Positions 24,557 to 31,882 of a DNA stretch of 64,000 nt are shown one piece after another. The notes beneath the pieces are model-generated. The model was not told the origin of the DNA and made no database searches. It saw only the letters and a program-made list of their open reading frames with translations. Each line of letters begins with the position of its first letter. Within the stretch, counting starts at the first letter, position 1. The position numbers were made by a program, and so were the translations under genes. Origin of the DNA: 2-02-FULL-66-22 sp964576535 (GTDB lineage: Bacteria > Methylomirabilota > Methylomirabilia > Methylomirabilales > 2-02-FULL-66-22); the NCBI GenBank assembly GCA_964576535.1, contig CAZNWB010000001.1, positions 62,001 through 126,000 on the forward strand. Direction: 5' to 3'.

Positions 24557-25495
24557 TCAGAGGCGCTCAATGATCCGCGTGGCAACGGCGACGGCCTCGC
24601 GTCCCGCCTCTCCCGCGACCATGGGTGGACGGCGAGTCCGCACGCTGTCCACGAAATCGATGAGCTCCTGCCGCAGCGGCTCGACCCGCGCCACCGGGAT
24701 ATCCACCCGGGCCAAGCGCGACCTCCCCGGGCCATCGCCGGGCGTCTGCCGGTATAGGTGCAGCTCCTGGGCGGCATAGTCCAGGACGAAGGAGGTGTCC
24801 CGCTGGAAGACGCGGATTTTCCGCAAGCGCTCGCCGCTGACCCGGCTCGCGGTCAGGTTCGCCACGCAGCCCGAGGCGAATTCGATCCGGGCGTTGGCGA
24901 TATCCACCTGATCGGAGACCACCGGAACACCCACGGCACTGACCGCCGTGACCGGTGACTTGACCAGGGTCAGGACGATGTCAATGTCATGGATCATGAG
25001 GTCCAGAACCACATCCACATCGGTGCCCCGCCCCGGGAACGGGCCCATCCGATGGACCTCGATAAAGCCGGGATCCTGAACCTCCCTCTCCAGGGCTTGC
25101 ACGGCGCCGTTGTACCGCTCGCTGTGACCCACCTGGAGAATGCGGCCATTCGTCGCGGCGGTGGCGACCAGATCGTCCGCCTCGGCCAGCGTCCGGGTCA
25201 TGGGCTTCTCCACCAGGACGTCGCACCCCGCTCGGAGGAAGTCCCGAGCGATCCCGTGGTGGTCCACCGTGGGCACGGCTACGCTGACGGCATCGACCTT
25301 GCCCAGCAGGTCGCGATAGTCCGCCAGCGCCCGGACCCGGAGCGTGCCGCCGACCTGGCGCCGAGGCCCCTCCGCGATGTCCACCACCGCGACGAGTTCG
25401 ACCCCCGGCAGCTCCGTGTAGATCCGCGCGTGATGCTGCCCGAGGTGACCCACCCCGACTACCGCTACCTTGACCTTTTGCTCACCCGCGTCCAT
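24557..25495 (-). CDS. Gfo/Idh/MocA-family oxidoreductase in the lipid A cluster (possible GnnA-like)
   Basis: 312-residue NAD(P)-dependent dehydrogenase. Rossmann start VKVAVVGVGHLGQHHARIY, the DVLVEKPMTRTLAEADDL block with EKP lysine, and the catalytic-loop HDIDIVLTLV. Its position between lpxI and lpxB recalls GnnA, which oxidises the 3-OH of UDP-GlcNAc so that GnnB can aminate it, giving amide-linked lipid A. No GnnB-like aminotransferase is adjacent, so the role is open. Confidence 0.85.
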   Translation of the reverse strand: MDAGEQKVKVAVVGVGHLGQHHARIYTELPGVELVAVVDIAEGPRRQVGGTLRVRALADYRDLLGKVDAVSVAVPTVDHHGIARDFLRAGCDVLVEKPMTRTLAEADDLVATAATNGRILQVGHSERYNGAVQALEREVQDPGFIEVHRMGPFPGRGTDVDVVLDLMIHDIDIVLTLVKSPVTAVSAVGVPVVSDQVDIANARIEFASGCVANLTASRVSGERLRKIRVFQRDTSFVLDYAAQELHLYRQTPGDGPGRSRLARVDIPVARVEPLRQELIDFVDSVRTRRPPMVAGEAGREAVAVATRIIERL

Positions 25496-25506
25496 GGCGT
25501 CTCATA

Positions 25507-25601
25507 AGAGCGTTCGACGGTTCGGTCGTTCGGTGGTTCGGTTGTACCGCAGCACTCAGGGAACCACCGAACTGCCGACCCACCGAACAGCCGAACGCTC
25601 T
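25507..25601. repeat. GTTCGG-word palindromic array
   Basis: AGAGCGTTCGACGGTTCGG at one end and CCGAACAGCCGAACGCTCT at the other pair almost fully; extra GGTGGTTCGG and GAACCACCGAAC words lie inside. Between lpxI and the oxidoreductase gene. Confidence 0.92.
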
Positions 25602-25607
25602 TGGCGT

Positions 25608-26408
25608 TTAGCCGGCCACCACTGCCAGATCCAGTTCGTCCGCACCGGCTACGAACCGATCCCGATCCAGGAGCAGGGTGCGGCCCGCATCCAGCGCCAG
25701 GGCCGTGGCACTGGCATCCCGCAGGGCGGAGAGCGTCTCCGGTCCAACGGTGGGAAGGTCAAAGCGAAGGTCCTGATCGGGCCGGCTCACCTTGACGATG
25801 ACCACCCCGCCGCGGCCCAGCTCCCCACCCCGCCGGATGGCGGCGTCCGTTCCCTCGACTGATTCCACGGCCAAGACGGTTCCGTGCTTCAGCACCACGG
25901 TCTGCCCGATTCGGAGCGCCGCAATCTGTCGCGCGATCTCCCGGCCGAGCACGATGTCCTGCTGCTCCCGGGCCGTCGGGCCCCGCCGGGTGAGCTGTCC
26001 GGCCGGGACCAGGAGCGGGCCCAGGAACCGGGGAGTCTCCAGGACCCGGATCCCCTCGGCGGCCAGGGCCTCCACGAGGGCCTCCAGCAGGCTGTCCCCG
26101 CGCAGGTCCCGGGCTCGGAGCAGGACCTTGGCCCCCAGCAGGTCCGGACGCGCCCGGGAAAAGAGGCGGGTAATCTCCACCTTCCCCAGCAGGACGACCT
26201 CGGTCACCCGCTCGTCGCGAAGGTGACGGATCACAGCCCCGAGTTGGGCGACGCGGACCCAGTGGATGGCGTCCACCTGCTCGGCCAGCCGGGGATCGGT
26301 CTCCTCTCGGACGGCCACCGCCACCACACGCAGACCCTGGGCGCGCGCTTCGGCCGCCGCGACGAAGGGCAGCCGCCCGCTCCCCGCGATGATCCCCAGC
26401 GTCTCCAT
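25608..26408 (-). CDS. lpxI: UDP-2,3-diacylglucosamine pyrophosphatase, LpxI type
   Basis: 266-residue DUF1009/LpxI protein that hydrolyses UDP-2,3-diacylglucosamine to lipid X and UMP, replacing LpxH. N-terminal LGIIAGSGRLPFVAAAEAR, LLGKVEITRLF, DSLLEALVEALAAEGIRV, LKHGTVLAVESVEGTDAAIR and the C-terminal VVIVKVSRPDQDLRFDLPTVG match the family end to end. It starts seven bases after lpxA. Confidence 0.95.
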   Translation of the reverse strand: METLGIIAGSGRLPFVAAAEARAQGLRVVAVAVREETDPRLAEQVDAIHWVRVAQLGAVIRHLRDERVTEVVLLGKVEITRLFSRARPDLLGAKVLLRARDLRGDSLLEALVEALAAEGIRVLETPRFLGPLLVPAGQLTRRGPTAREQQDIVLGREIARQIAALRIGQTVVLKHGTVLAVESVEGTDAAIRRGGELGRGGVVIVKVSRPDQDLRFDLPTVGPETLSALRDASATALALDAGRTLLLDRDRFVAGADELDLAVVAG

Positions 26409-26414
26409 CCGTGA

Positions 26415-27191
26415 CTACTTGCTGATCCCGCGCTGGGACCGCTTGATGAAGTCGATGAAGTGCTGCACGGCGGGGGATCCGCTGATCTCCTGCTCCAGCT
26501 TTTCCAGCGCCTGGGAGGTGTTGAGGCCGGAGGCGTAGACGATCCGGTAGGCCTGCTTCAGGGCACGGATCTCCTCGGTCGAGAAGCCGTCACGCCGCAG
26601 CCCCACCACGTTGAGGCCAAAGGGCTTGGCCCGGTTTCCCTGGGCCTTGAGGTAGGGCGGGATGTCCTGCCCCACGCCGGAGCACGCGCCCAGGAAGGCG
26701 TACTCGCCGATCCGCACGAACTGGTGGATGCCGGTCATGCCCCCGATCACGGCGCAGCGCCCGATCTCGATATGGCCGGACAAGGCAGCCTGGTTGGCAA
26801 TGATGACGCGTTCCCCCAACTGACAGTCGTGGGCCACGTGGACGTACGCCATGATGAAGCAGTCCGGACCGACGGTCGTCACCCCCGAGCCCCCCGTGCT
26901 GGCGCGGTGGATCGAGGCGAACTCCCGCACGAGGGTCCGGTCCCCGATAACGACCCGGGTGGGTTCCCCGCGGTATTTCACGTCCTGGGGCGGCGACCCG
27001 ATGATGGCGTGGGGGCCGATGCGGCACTCGGCCCCGATCTCTGTCCAGCCCTCCAGGACCGTGTGGCTGGCGATGATGGACCGGGGTCCCACTCGAACAT
27101 GGGGGCCGATCACGACATATGGGCCGATCTGGACGCCCTCCTGCAGTTCTGCACCCGGATCGACGACCGCGGTGGGGTGGACGGTAACCAT
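26415..27191 (-). CDS. lpxA: UDP-N-acetylglucosamine acyltransferase
   Basis: 258-residue left-handed beta-helix enzyme for the first step of lipid A synthesis. Hexapeptide repeats (GVQIGPYVVIGPHVRVG and onward), IGSPPQDVKYRGEPT, the catalytic histidine in GMTGIHQFVRIGEYAFLG, and the C-terminal helical part with VVGLRRDGFSTEEIRALKQ. Length equals the E. coli enzyme's class. Nine bases after fabZ. Confidence 0.97.
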   Translation of the reverse strand: MVTVHPTAVVDPGAELQEGVQIGPYVVIGPHVRVGPRSIIASHTVLEGWTEIGAECRIGPHAIIGSPPQDVKYRGEPTRVVIGDRTLVREFASIHRASTGGSGVTTVGPDCFIMAYVHVAHDCQLGERVIIANQAALSGHIEIGRCAVIGGMTGIHQFVRIGEYAFLGACSGVGQDIPPYLKAQGNRAKPFGLNVVGLRRDGFSTEEIRALKQAYRIVYASGLNTSQALEKLEQEISGSPAVQHFIDFIKRSQRGISK

Positions 27192-27200
27192 GCGACCCTC

Positions 27201-27671
27201 CTACACGGTGAGGGGCATGTCGACCGGCTGGGAGGGATCGCGATCGACCACGATGGAACTCATCTCCGCCTCTGCCACGAGCTTGCCTTCCACGTAGGCG
27301 GCGCCCTTAAACCGGCACATCTGGCGGCGGAGCTGGAGGATCTTCACCTCAAATCGGATCTGATCCCCGGGGACCACGGGGCGCCGGAACCGGGCCCAGT
27401 CAATCCCGGTGAAGTAAATGACTTTCTTCTCGGCCCGCGCGTCCAGGCTGCGCATCAAGAGCACTCCGCCGACCTGGGCCATACCCTCGAGGATGAGGAC
27501 GCCCGGCATGATGGGGTGGCCGGGGAAGTGGCCGGGGAGGAATGGCTCATTTATGGTGACATTCTTGATCCCGACCACCCGCTTGCCCAACTCCAGCTCC
27601 AGGATGCGGTCCACCAGGAGGAAGGGATAGCGATGCGGCAGGATCTCTTCGATCTCCTTGGGTCCGAACAT
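27201..27671 (-). CDS. fabZ: 3-hydroxyacyl-ACP dehydratase
   Basis: 156-residue hot-dog-fold enzyme of fatty acid elongation. Contains ILPHRYPFLLVDRI, the catalytic GHFPGHPIMPGVLILEGMAQ (His and Glu) and FTGIDWARFRRPVVPGDQ. ATG at 27671 follows GGAGG. It sits in the usual lpxD-fabZ-lpxA order, where it competes with LpxA/LpxD for hydroxyacyl-ACP. Confidence 0.97.
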   Translation of the reverse strand: MFGPKEIEEILPHRYPFLLVDRILELELGKRVVGIKNVTINEPFLPGHFPGHPIMPGVLILEGMAQVGGVLLMRSLDARAEKKVIYFTGIDWARFRRPVVPGDQIRFEVKILQLRRQMCRFKGAAYVEGKLVAEAEMSSIVVDRDPSQPVDMPLTV

Positions 27672-27690
27672 TGCCAATCCTCCCCTCCCC

Positions 27691-28716
27691 CTACTTGCCC
27701 AGGCGGGCTTCCAGGCCCGCCAGCCGTTCCTCCAGGGCACGCAGGGCCTTGCGCAACTCCGGCAGCCGGGCCACGGCCGCCAGTTGCCGCTTGAACTCGG
27801 TATGCGGCACGGCCGGCGCGCCGAGGACAGCGGACCGGGGCGGGACGTCCTTTGTCACCCCCGCCTGGGCCCCCACGATGACGTCATCGCCGATCTCCAC
27901 GTGGTCCACGACGCCGGCCTGTCCCGCCAGCGTGACGCGGGATCCGATGCGCACACTCCCCGAGATGCCCACCTGGGCGACGATCACGGTATCCGACCCG
28001 ATGCGGACGTTGTGCCCGATCTGCACCAGATTGTCAATCTTTGAGCCCTGGCCGATGCGTGTCTCGTCCAAGGTCGCCCGGTCAATACACACGTTCGCCC
28101 CGATCTCCACATCGTCCTCGATCACCACCCGCCCCACCTGGGGGATCTTCACGTAGCGATGACCATCCCGGCCATACCCGAAGCCGTCGGCCCCGATGAC
28201 CGTCCCACTGTGAACGATGACCCGGTCCCCCAGGACAACGTCATCCCGCAGGGTGACGTTGGGGAAAATCCGACACCCCTGGCCGATGTGCACCCGAGCA
28301 CCGACGGCCACCTGGGCCTCCAGGATCGTGCCCGCCCCGACCTTTGCGCCCGGACCCAGGACGCACAGCGGTCCCACGCAGGCGTCGGGGGCAACCCGCA
28401 CATCGGGTGCCACCACCGCGGTGGGATGGATGCCAGGAGCCGGAGGGGCTGCGGGATGAAAGAGGGTCAGGGCACGGGCCAGGGCAAGATACAGGTTGCG
28501 GGTCCGGAGGGAGGGACGATCCACCGGCGGCCATCCCTCGTCCAGGATCACGGCGCCCACCGCCGATTCCCGCAGGCGGGAGATATGCGCCTTTCGGGCG
28601 ATGAAGCTCAGGTGGTGCGGGCCGGCCTCCTCGAGGCTGCGCACGGCCACGACCTCGAGCCCGCCGTCGCCTTCCAGCCGGCACCCCAACCGCTCCGCCA
28701 CCTCTCCCAGTCGCAC
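27691..28716 (-). CDS. lpxD: UDP-3-O-acylglucosamine N-acyltransferase
   Basis: 341-residue beta-helix acyltransferase. N-terminal uridine-binding domain (RLGEVAERLGCRLEGDG, HHLSFIARKAH), then hexapeptide repeats with IGADGFGYGRDG, CIDRATLDETRIGQGSKIDN and the catalytic QIGHNVRIG, ending with a coiled-coil tail (RKALRALEERLAGLEARL). Confidence 0.97.
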   Translation of the reverse strand: MRLGEVAERLGCRLEGDGGLEVVAVRSLEEAGPHHLSFIARKAHISRLRESAVGAVILDEGWPPVDRPSLRTRNLYLALARALTLFHPAAPPAPGIHPTAVVAPDVRVAPDACVGPLCVLGPGAKVGAGTILEAQVAVGARVHIGQGCRIFPNVTLRDDVVLGDRVIVHSGTVIGADGFGYGRDGHRYVKIPQVGRVVIEDDVEIGANVCIDRATLDETRIGQGSKIDNLVQIGHNVRIGSDTVIVAQVGISGSVRIGSRVTLAGQAGVVDHVEIGDDVIVGAQAGVTKDVPPRSAVLGAPAVPHTEFKRQLAAVARLPELRKALRALEERLAGLEARLGK

Positions 28717-28750
28717 TCCACCTCCGCGTCAGCGCTCGGCCATCCGTGGC

Positions 28751-28792
28751 CAGCCTTCAGCTTGCGGCTGAAAGCTGATGACTGACAGCTTC
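28751..28792. repeat. Short GCTGA-word palindrome
   Basis: CAGCCTTCAGCTTGCGGCTG and AAAGCTGATGACTGACAGCT pair across a small centre, at the stop of the ompH gene. Same word family as 38212, 51590 and 52538. Confidence 0.8.
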
Positions 28793-28794
28793 CG

Positions 28795-29331
28795 TTACTT
28801 CTGCTTCGCGTCGTACCGCTTGATGACCTCGGGCGTGATGTCCACGGCCGGGGCGGTGTAGACCAGGGTGCTGCGCTCCAGAATGAGGGTGAACCCCTGG
28901 TCCTTGCCGTACTCCTGGATCACGCCGAAGATCTCTCGCGTGATCTCCACTTCCGCCTCGCGGACCCGTTTGTCGAAATCGCGGTTGGCATCCTCGGCCA
29001 GGCGGCGGACGTCCCGCACCCCTCGCTGGAGCCCTTCGGACCGTTCTCGCTTGGCCTGTTCGCTGAGGAGCGGGGCCTGCTTGTCCAGCTCCGCCTGGAG
29101 CTTCATCACCTCTTGCTGCCGGGCATCCAGCTCGCGCTGCCGGGCCGCCCGTTCCTGGTCCAGCTTCTGCTTCATGGCGCTGCCCTTCTGGGACTGGTTC
29201 AGCACCTGCTGGACGTCCACGACGCCGATTCGCATCCCCGCCTGCGCCGCCCAGACCGGCCCCGCCAGTCCCAGCACGAGACACCCGGCCACCACCATCG
29301 GTATCCACCGAGATTGCTGCACGCCACCCAT
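28795..29331 (-). CDS. skp: OmpH/Skp-family periplasmic chaperone
   Basis: 178-residue protein: signal peptide (MVVAGCLVLGLAGPVWA, cleavage near AWA), then RIGVVDVQQVLNQSQKG, a long charged coiled coil (KLDQERAARQRELDARQQE) and the C-terminal FTLILERSTLVYTAPAVDIT typical of OmpH. Skp escorts unfolded outer-membrane proteins to BamA, whose gene lies directly upstream. Start could be ATG 29331 or GTG 29334. Confidence 0.92.
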   Translation of the reverse strand: MGGVQQSRWIPMVVAGCLVLGLAGPVWAAQAGMRIGVVDVQQVLNQSQKGSAMKQKLDQERAARQRELDARQQEVMKLQAELDKQAPLLSEQAKRERSEGLQRGVRDVRRLAEDANRDFDKRVREAEVEITREIFGVIQEYGKDQGFTLILERSTLVYTAPAVDITPEVIKRYDAKQK

Positions 29332-29440
29332 CACCCCACTCACCTCCACTGTCCTGTCCGGGGTATCCTGCCCGGAAGGACCTCTCGCCTTGTGAATGTC
29401 GCCCACCGAAAGCCAGCCCCGGCCGCGGGCCGGATCGCCG

Positions 29441-31720
29441 CTAGAACGTCGTTCCGGTACTGAAGTAGAGCACCTGCCGCTTCTCGCCCGGCTGGGGATC
29501 CAGGGGGAATCCCCAGTCTAACCGGATCGCCCCGAGAGGAGAGGTGAACCGCAGGCCGACTCCCGCCCCGTACCTGACGTCCCACGTGAAGTTGCTGGGT
29601 TCAGCGAAGGCGTTGCCCATATCCAAGAAGACCGCCCCCCGCATCTTCAGGGGCTCGTAGAGCGGGAACAGGATCTCGCTGTTGATCCAGAAGGCCTTGT
29701 TGCCACCGACCTCACCCCCGGTAACCGGGCTCTTGGGGCTGATGGTGAAGTTCTTGAATCCCCGGATGGTATTCGCCCCGCCCAGAAAGTACCGCTTCTG
29801 CGTGGGCAAGGCGATAGTATCACCGAACGCCTCGCCATACGCGATATTCCCCCGGAGGTGTCCCACGAGTTTCCACCAGAGCGGCCAGTACTGGCCGAGC
29901 TCCAGGGTGGTGACGGTGTAGTTGCTGTCCGCGTCGAGGACGCCACCGGCGTACTGGAAGGAAGCCCGGGCGTGCAGGCCCCGGGTGGGTTCCGTGAGGG
30001 AGTCCCGCGTATCCCGCGCGAGGACGAATATCAGAGCACTCGTGTAGGTGACCCCCAACGCCGCCTGCAGTTGGATCAAGAGGGGCGCATTGGGCGCCAG
30101 ATCGCTGATCTGGACCCGTTCGTACAGGTAGCTCGCCGTCCCGTACACCCTCTCGAAGAGATGGTGCCCGACCGTCAGGCCCACCCCCTGGCTCCCCTGG
30201 TTGAAGCCCTGATTCTGGTACTGCGTCTGCAGGCTGAAGAGGCGGGGCTCCACGAGGAAGTCCGTGTCCAGGAAATGGGGATCGGTGTACACGCCGTTGA
30301 AACGACTGGCGTTCTGGCCGTACTGGCCGGCGATGATGAGTCGCTTCCCCAGGCCGAAGAGGTTGCCCTGGGAGATACTGGCGGCCGCGAGGAGGCCGTC
30401 CGCCGAGCTGTACCCCCCACCGATGGTGAACGCCCCGGTGGGCTTCTCCTTCACGTCCACCGTCAGGTCCACCTTCTCCTCGGCCGCAGCCCGCTTCGTG
30501 TCCAGCTTTACGTCCTCGAAGTAACCCAAATTCTGCAAATTGCGGCGGCTCTCCTGTAACAAGCGGCTGTTGAAGACATCGCCTTCGACCAGCAGGATCT
30601 CTCGCCGGAGCACCTTGTCCCGGGTCCGAACGTTCCCCGTGATCTCGATCCGGTGGATGAAGGCCTGCCGGCCTTCCGTGATCTCCAGGGCCACGGTCAC
30701 CGTGCTGTCGGCGCGCTGGATGTCGGTGACGGGGGCCACATCGGCGAAGAGGTAGCCCCGCTCGGCGTAGCGGTCGGTGATGGCCACGACGTCGCCCTGC
30801 AGCGCTTCGCGACTGAAGATCCCGCCCGCACGGGTCCGGATCAGGCCCCGGATCTCCGGCTCCGAGAACAGGCTGTTCCCCTTGATAGTCAGGTCGCGGA
30901 TCCGGTACTGGGGGCCCTCCTCTACCCGGATCAGGATCCGCAGCTTCTTCCGTTCGGTGTCGAGCTGGATCTCCGGCTCTTCCACCGCGATGTCCAGGAA
31001 CCCGTTGTCCAGGTAGTAGGCCCGGATGCGATCCAGGTCGCGGGAGAGCTCCTCCCGCTTCAGGGTGCCGCCGAAGAAGAACAGGTACAGCTCCGACGTC
31101 TGGAGCTTGCTCTTGATGTCCTTCTCCTTCAGCGCCCGGTTGCCGATGATCCGGATCTCGCTGACGTCAAACTTGTCCCCCTCCACGATGGTTAAGGTGA
31201 CCCCCACTTCTTGCGGCGAGACCCGGTCCTCGCGCCCTTCCACCTGGACCTGGTAATAGCCCTCCTCCTCGTAAAACAGTCGGATCTTCTCGGCATTCTT
31301 GGCCAAGCCCCCGGGTGGGATGATCGCCCCCTCCGCCAGGTCGATCTTGCCCTTGATCTTATCCGTGGCCAGCTTCCGGTTCCCCTCAATCCGGATGCTC
31401 TGGATGCTGGGTTTCTCGTACAGGATGAAGGTGAGCTTCAGACCTCCCTCGAAGATGTCGGCCCGGATTTCGATGTCCTCGAAGTATCCGAGGCTGTAGA
31501 GCGCCTTGATGTCCTCGCGCACCACCTCCGGGAAGTACGGGTCCCCCACCCGGCTCTTCAGCTTGAAGCGGACAGTGGCCTCTTCGACTTTGCGGGCCCC
31601 GACGACGTCGATCTGGGTGACGAAGGGCTGGTCCTGCGCCCCGGCCCCCCTGGGTGGAGCGAGGATGAGGAGACAGGCGCACACGAGGACGGGCAGCCGC
31701 ACGCGGAGCAGCGACGTCAC
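29441..31720 (-). CDS. bamA: Outer-membrane protein assembly factor BamA
   Basis: 759-residue Omp85 protein. A signal peptide (~1-28) is followed by five POTRA domains (~33-430; for example VTQIDVVGARKVEEATV and ALYSLGYFEDIEI) and a 16-strand barrel containing the L6 motif NTIRGF and ending in phenylalanine (FSTGTTF), the Bam recognition end. It inserts outer-membrane proteins. GTG start. First gene of the run to 14065. Confidence 0.97.
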   Translation of the reverse strand: MTSLLRVRLPVLVCACLLILAPPRGAGAQDQPFVTQIDVVGARKVEEATVRFKLKSRVGDPYFPEVVREDIKALYSLGYFEDIEIRADIFEGGLKLTFILYEKPSIQSIRIEGNRKLATDKIKGKIDLAEGAIIPPGGLAKNAEKIRLFYEEEGYYQVQVEGREDRVSPQEVGVTLTIVEGDKFDVSEIRIIGNRALKEKDIKSKLQTSELYLFFFGGTLKREELSRDLDRIRAYYLDNGFLDIAVEEPEIQLDTERKKLRILIRVEEGPQYRIRDLTIKGNSLFSEPEIRGLIRTRAGGIFSREALQGDVVAITDRYAERGYLFADVAPVTDIQRADSTVTVALEITEGRQAFIHRIEITGNVRTRDKVLRREILLVEGDVFNSRLLQESRRNLQNLGYFEDVKLDTKRAAAEEKVDLTVDVKEKPTGAFTIGGGYSSADGLLAAASISQGNLFGLGKRLIIAGQYGQNASRFNGVYTDPHFLDTDFLVEPRLFSLQTQYQNQGFNQGSQGVGLTVGHHLFERVYGTASYLYERVQISDLAPNAPLLIQLQAALGVTYTSALIFVLARDTRDSLTEPTRGLHARASFQYAGGVLDADSNYTVTTLELGQYWPLWWKLVGHLRGNIAYGEAFGDTIALPTQKRYFLGGANTIRGFKNFTISPKSPVTGGEVGGNKAFWINSEILFPLYEPLKMRGAVFLDMGNAFAEPSNFTWDVRYGAGVGLRFTSPLGAIRLDWGFPLDPQPGEKRQVLYFSTGTTF

Positions 31721-31794
31721 AGGCTCTCGCCGAAGGGAACGACGGTCCTAGGCCGGAATCAGCCACCCGGCCCTGCGCTGAACAACGCCGGCGG

Positions 31795-31823
31795 ACCCTA
31801 TCACCATCCCCCATCAATGCCAA
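31795..31823 (-). promoter_or_regulatory. Candidate promoter of the bamA-lpx supercluster
   Basis: TTGGCA (31823-31818), 17-base spacer, TAGGGT (31800-31795) on the minus strand, about 75 bases before bamA. The -10 is poor. Confidence 0.35.
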
Positions 31824-31882
31824 GCACAAACTGTCCCGGCCGGACAATGCCTGGGTACGGCGCAGATGTCGGGAGAATGAGG

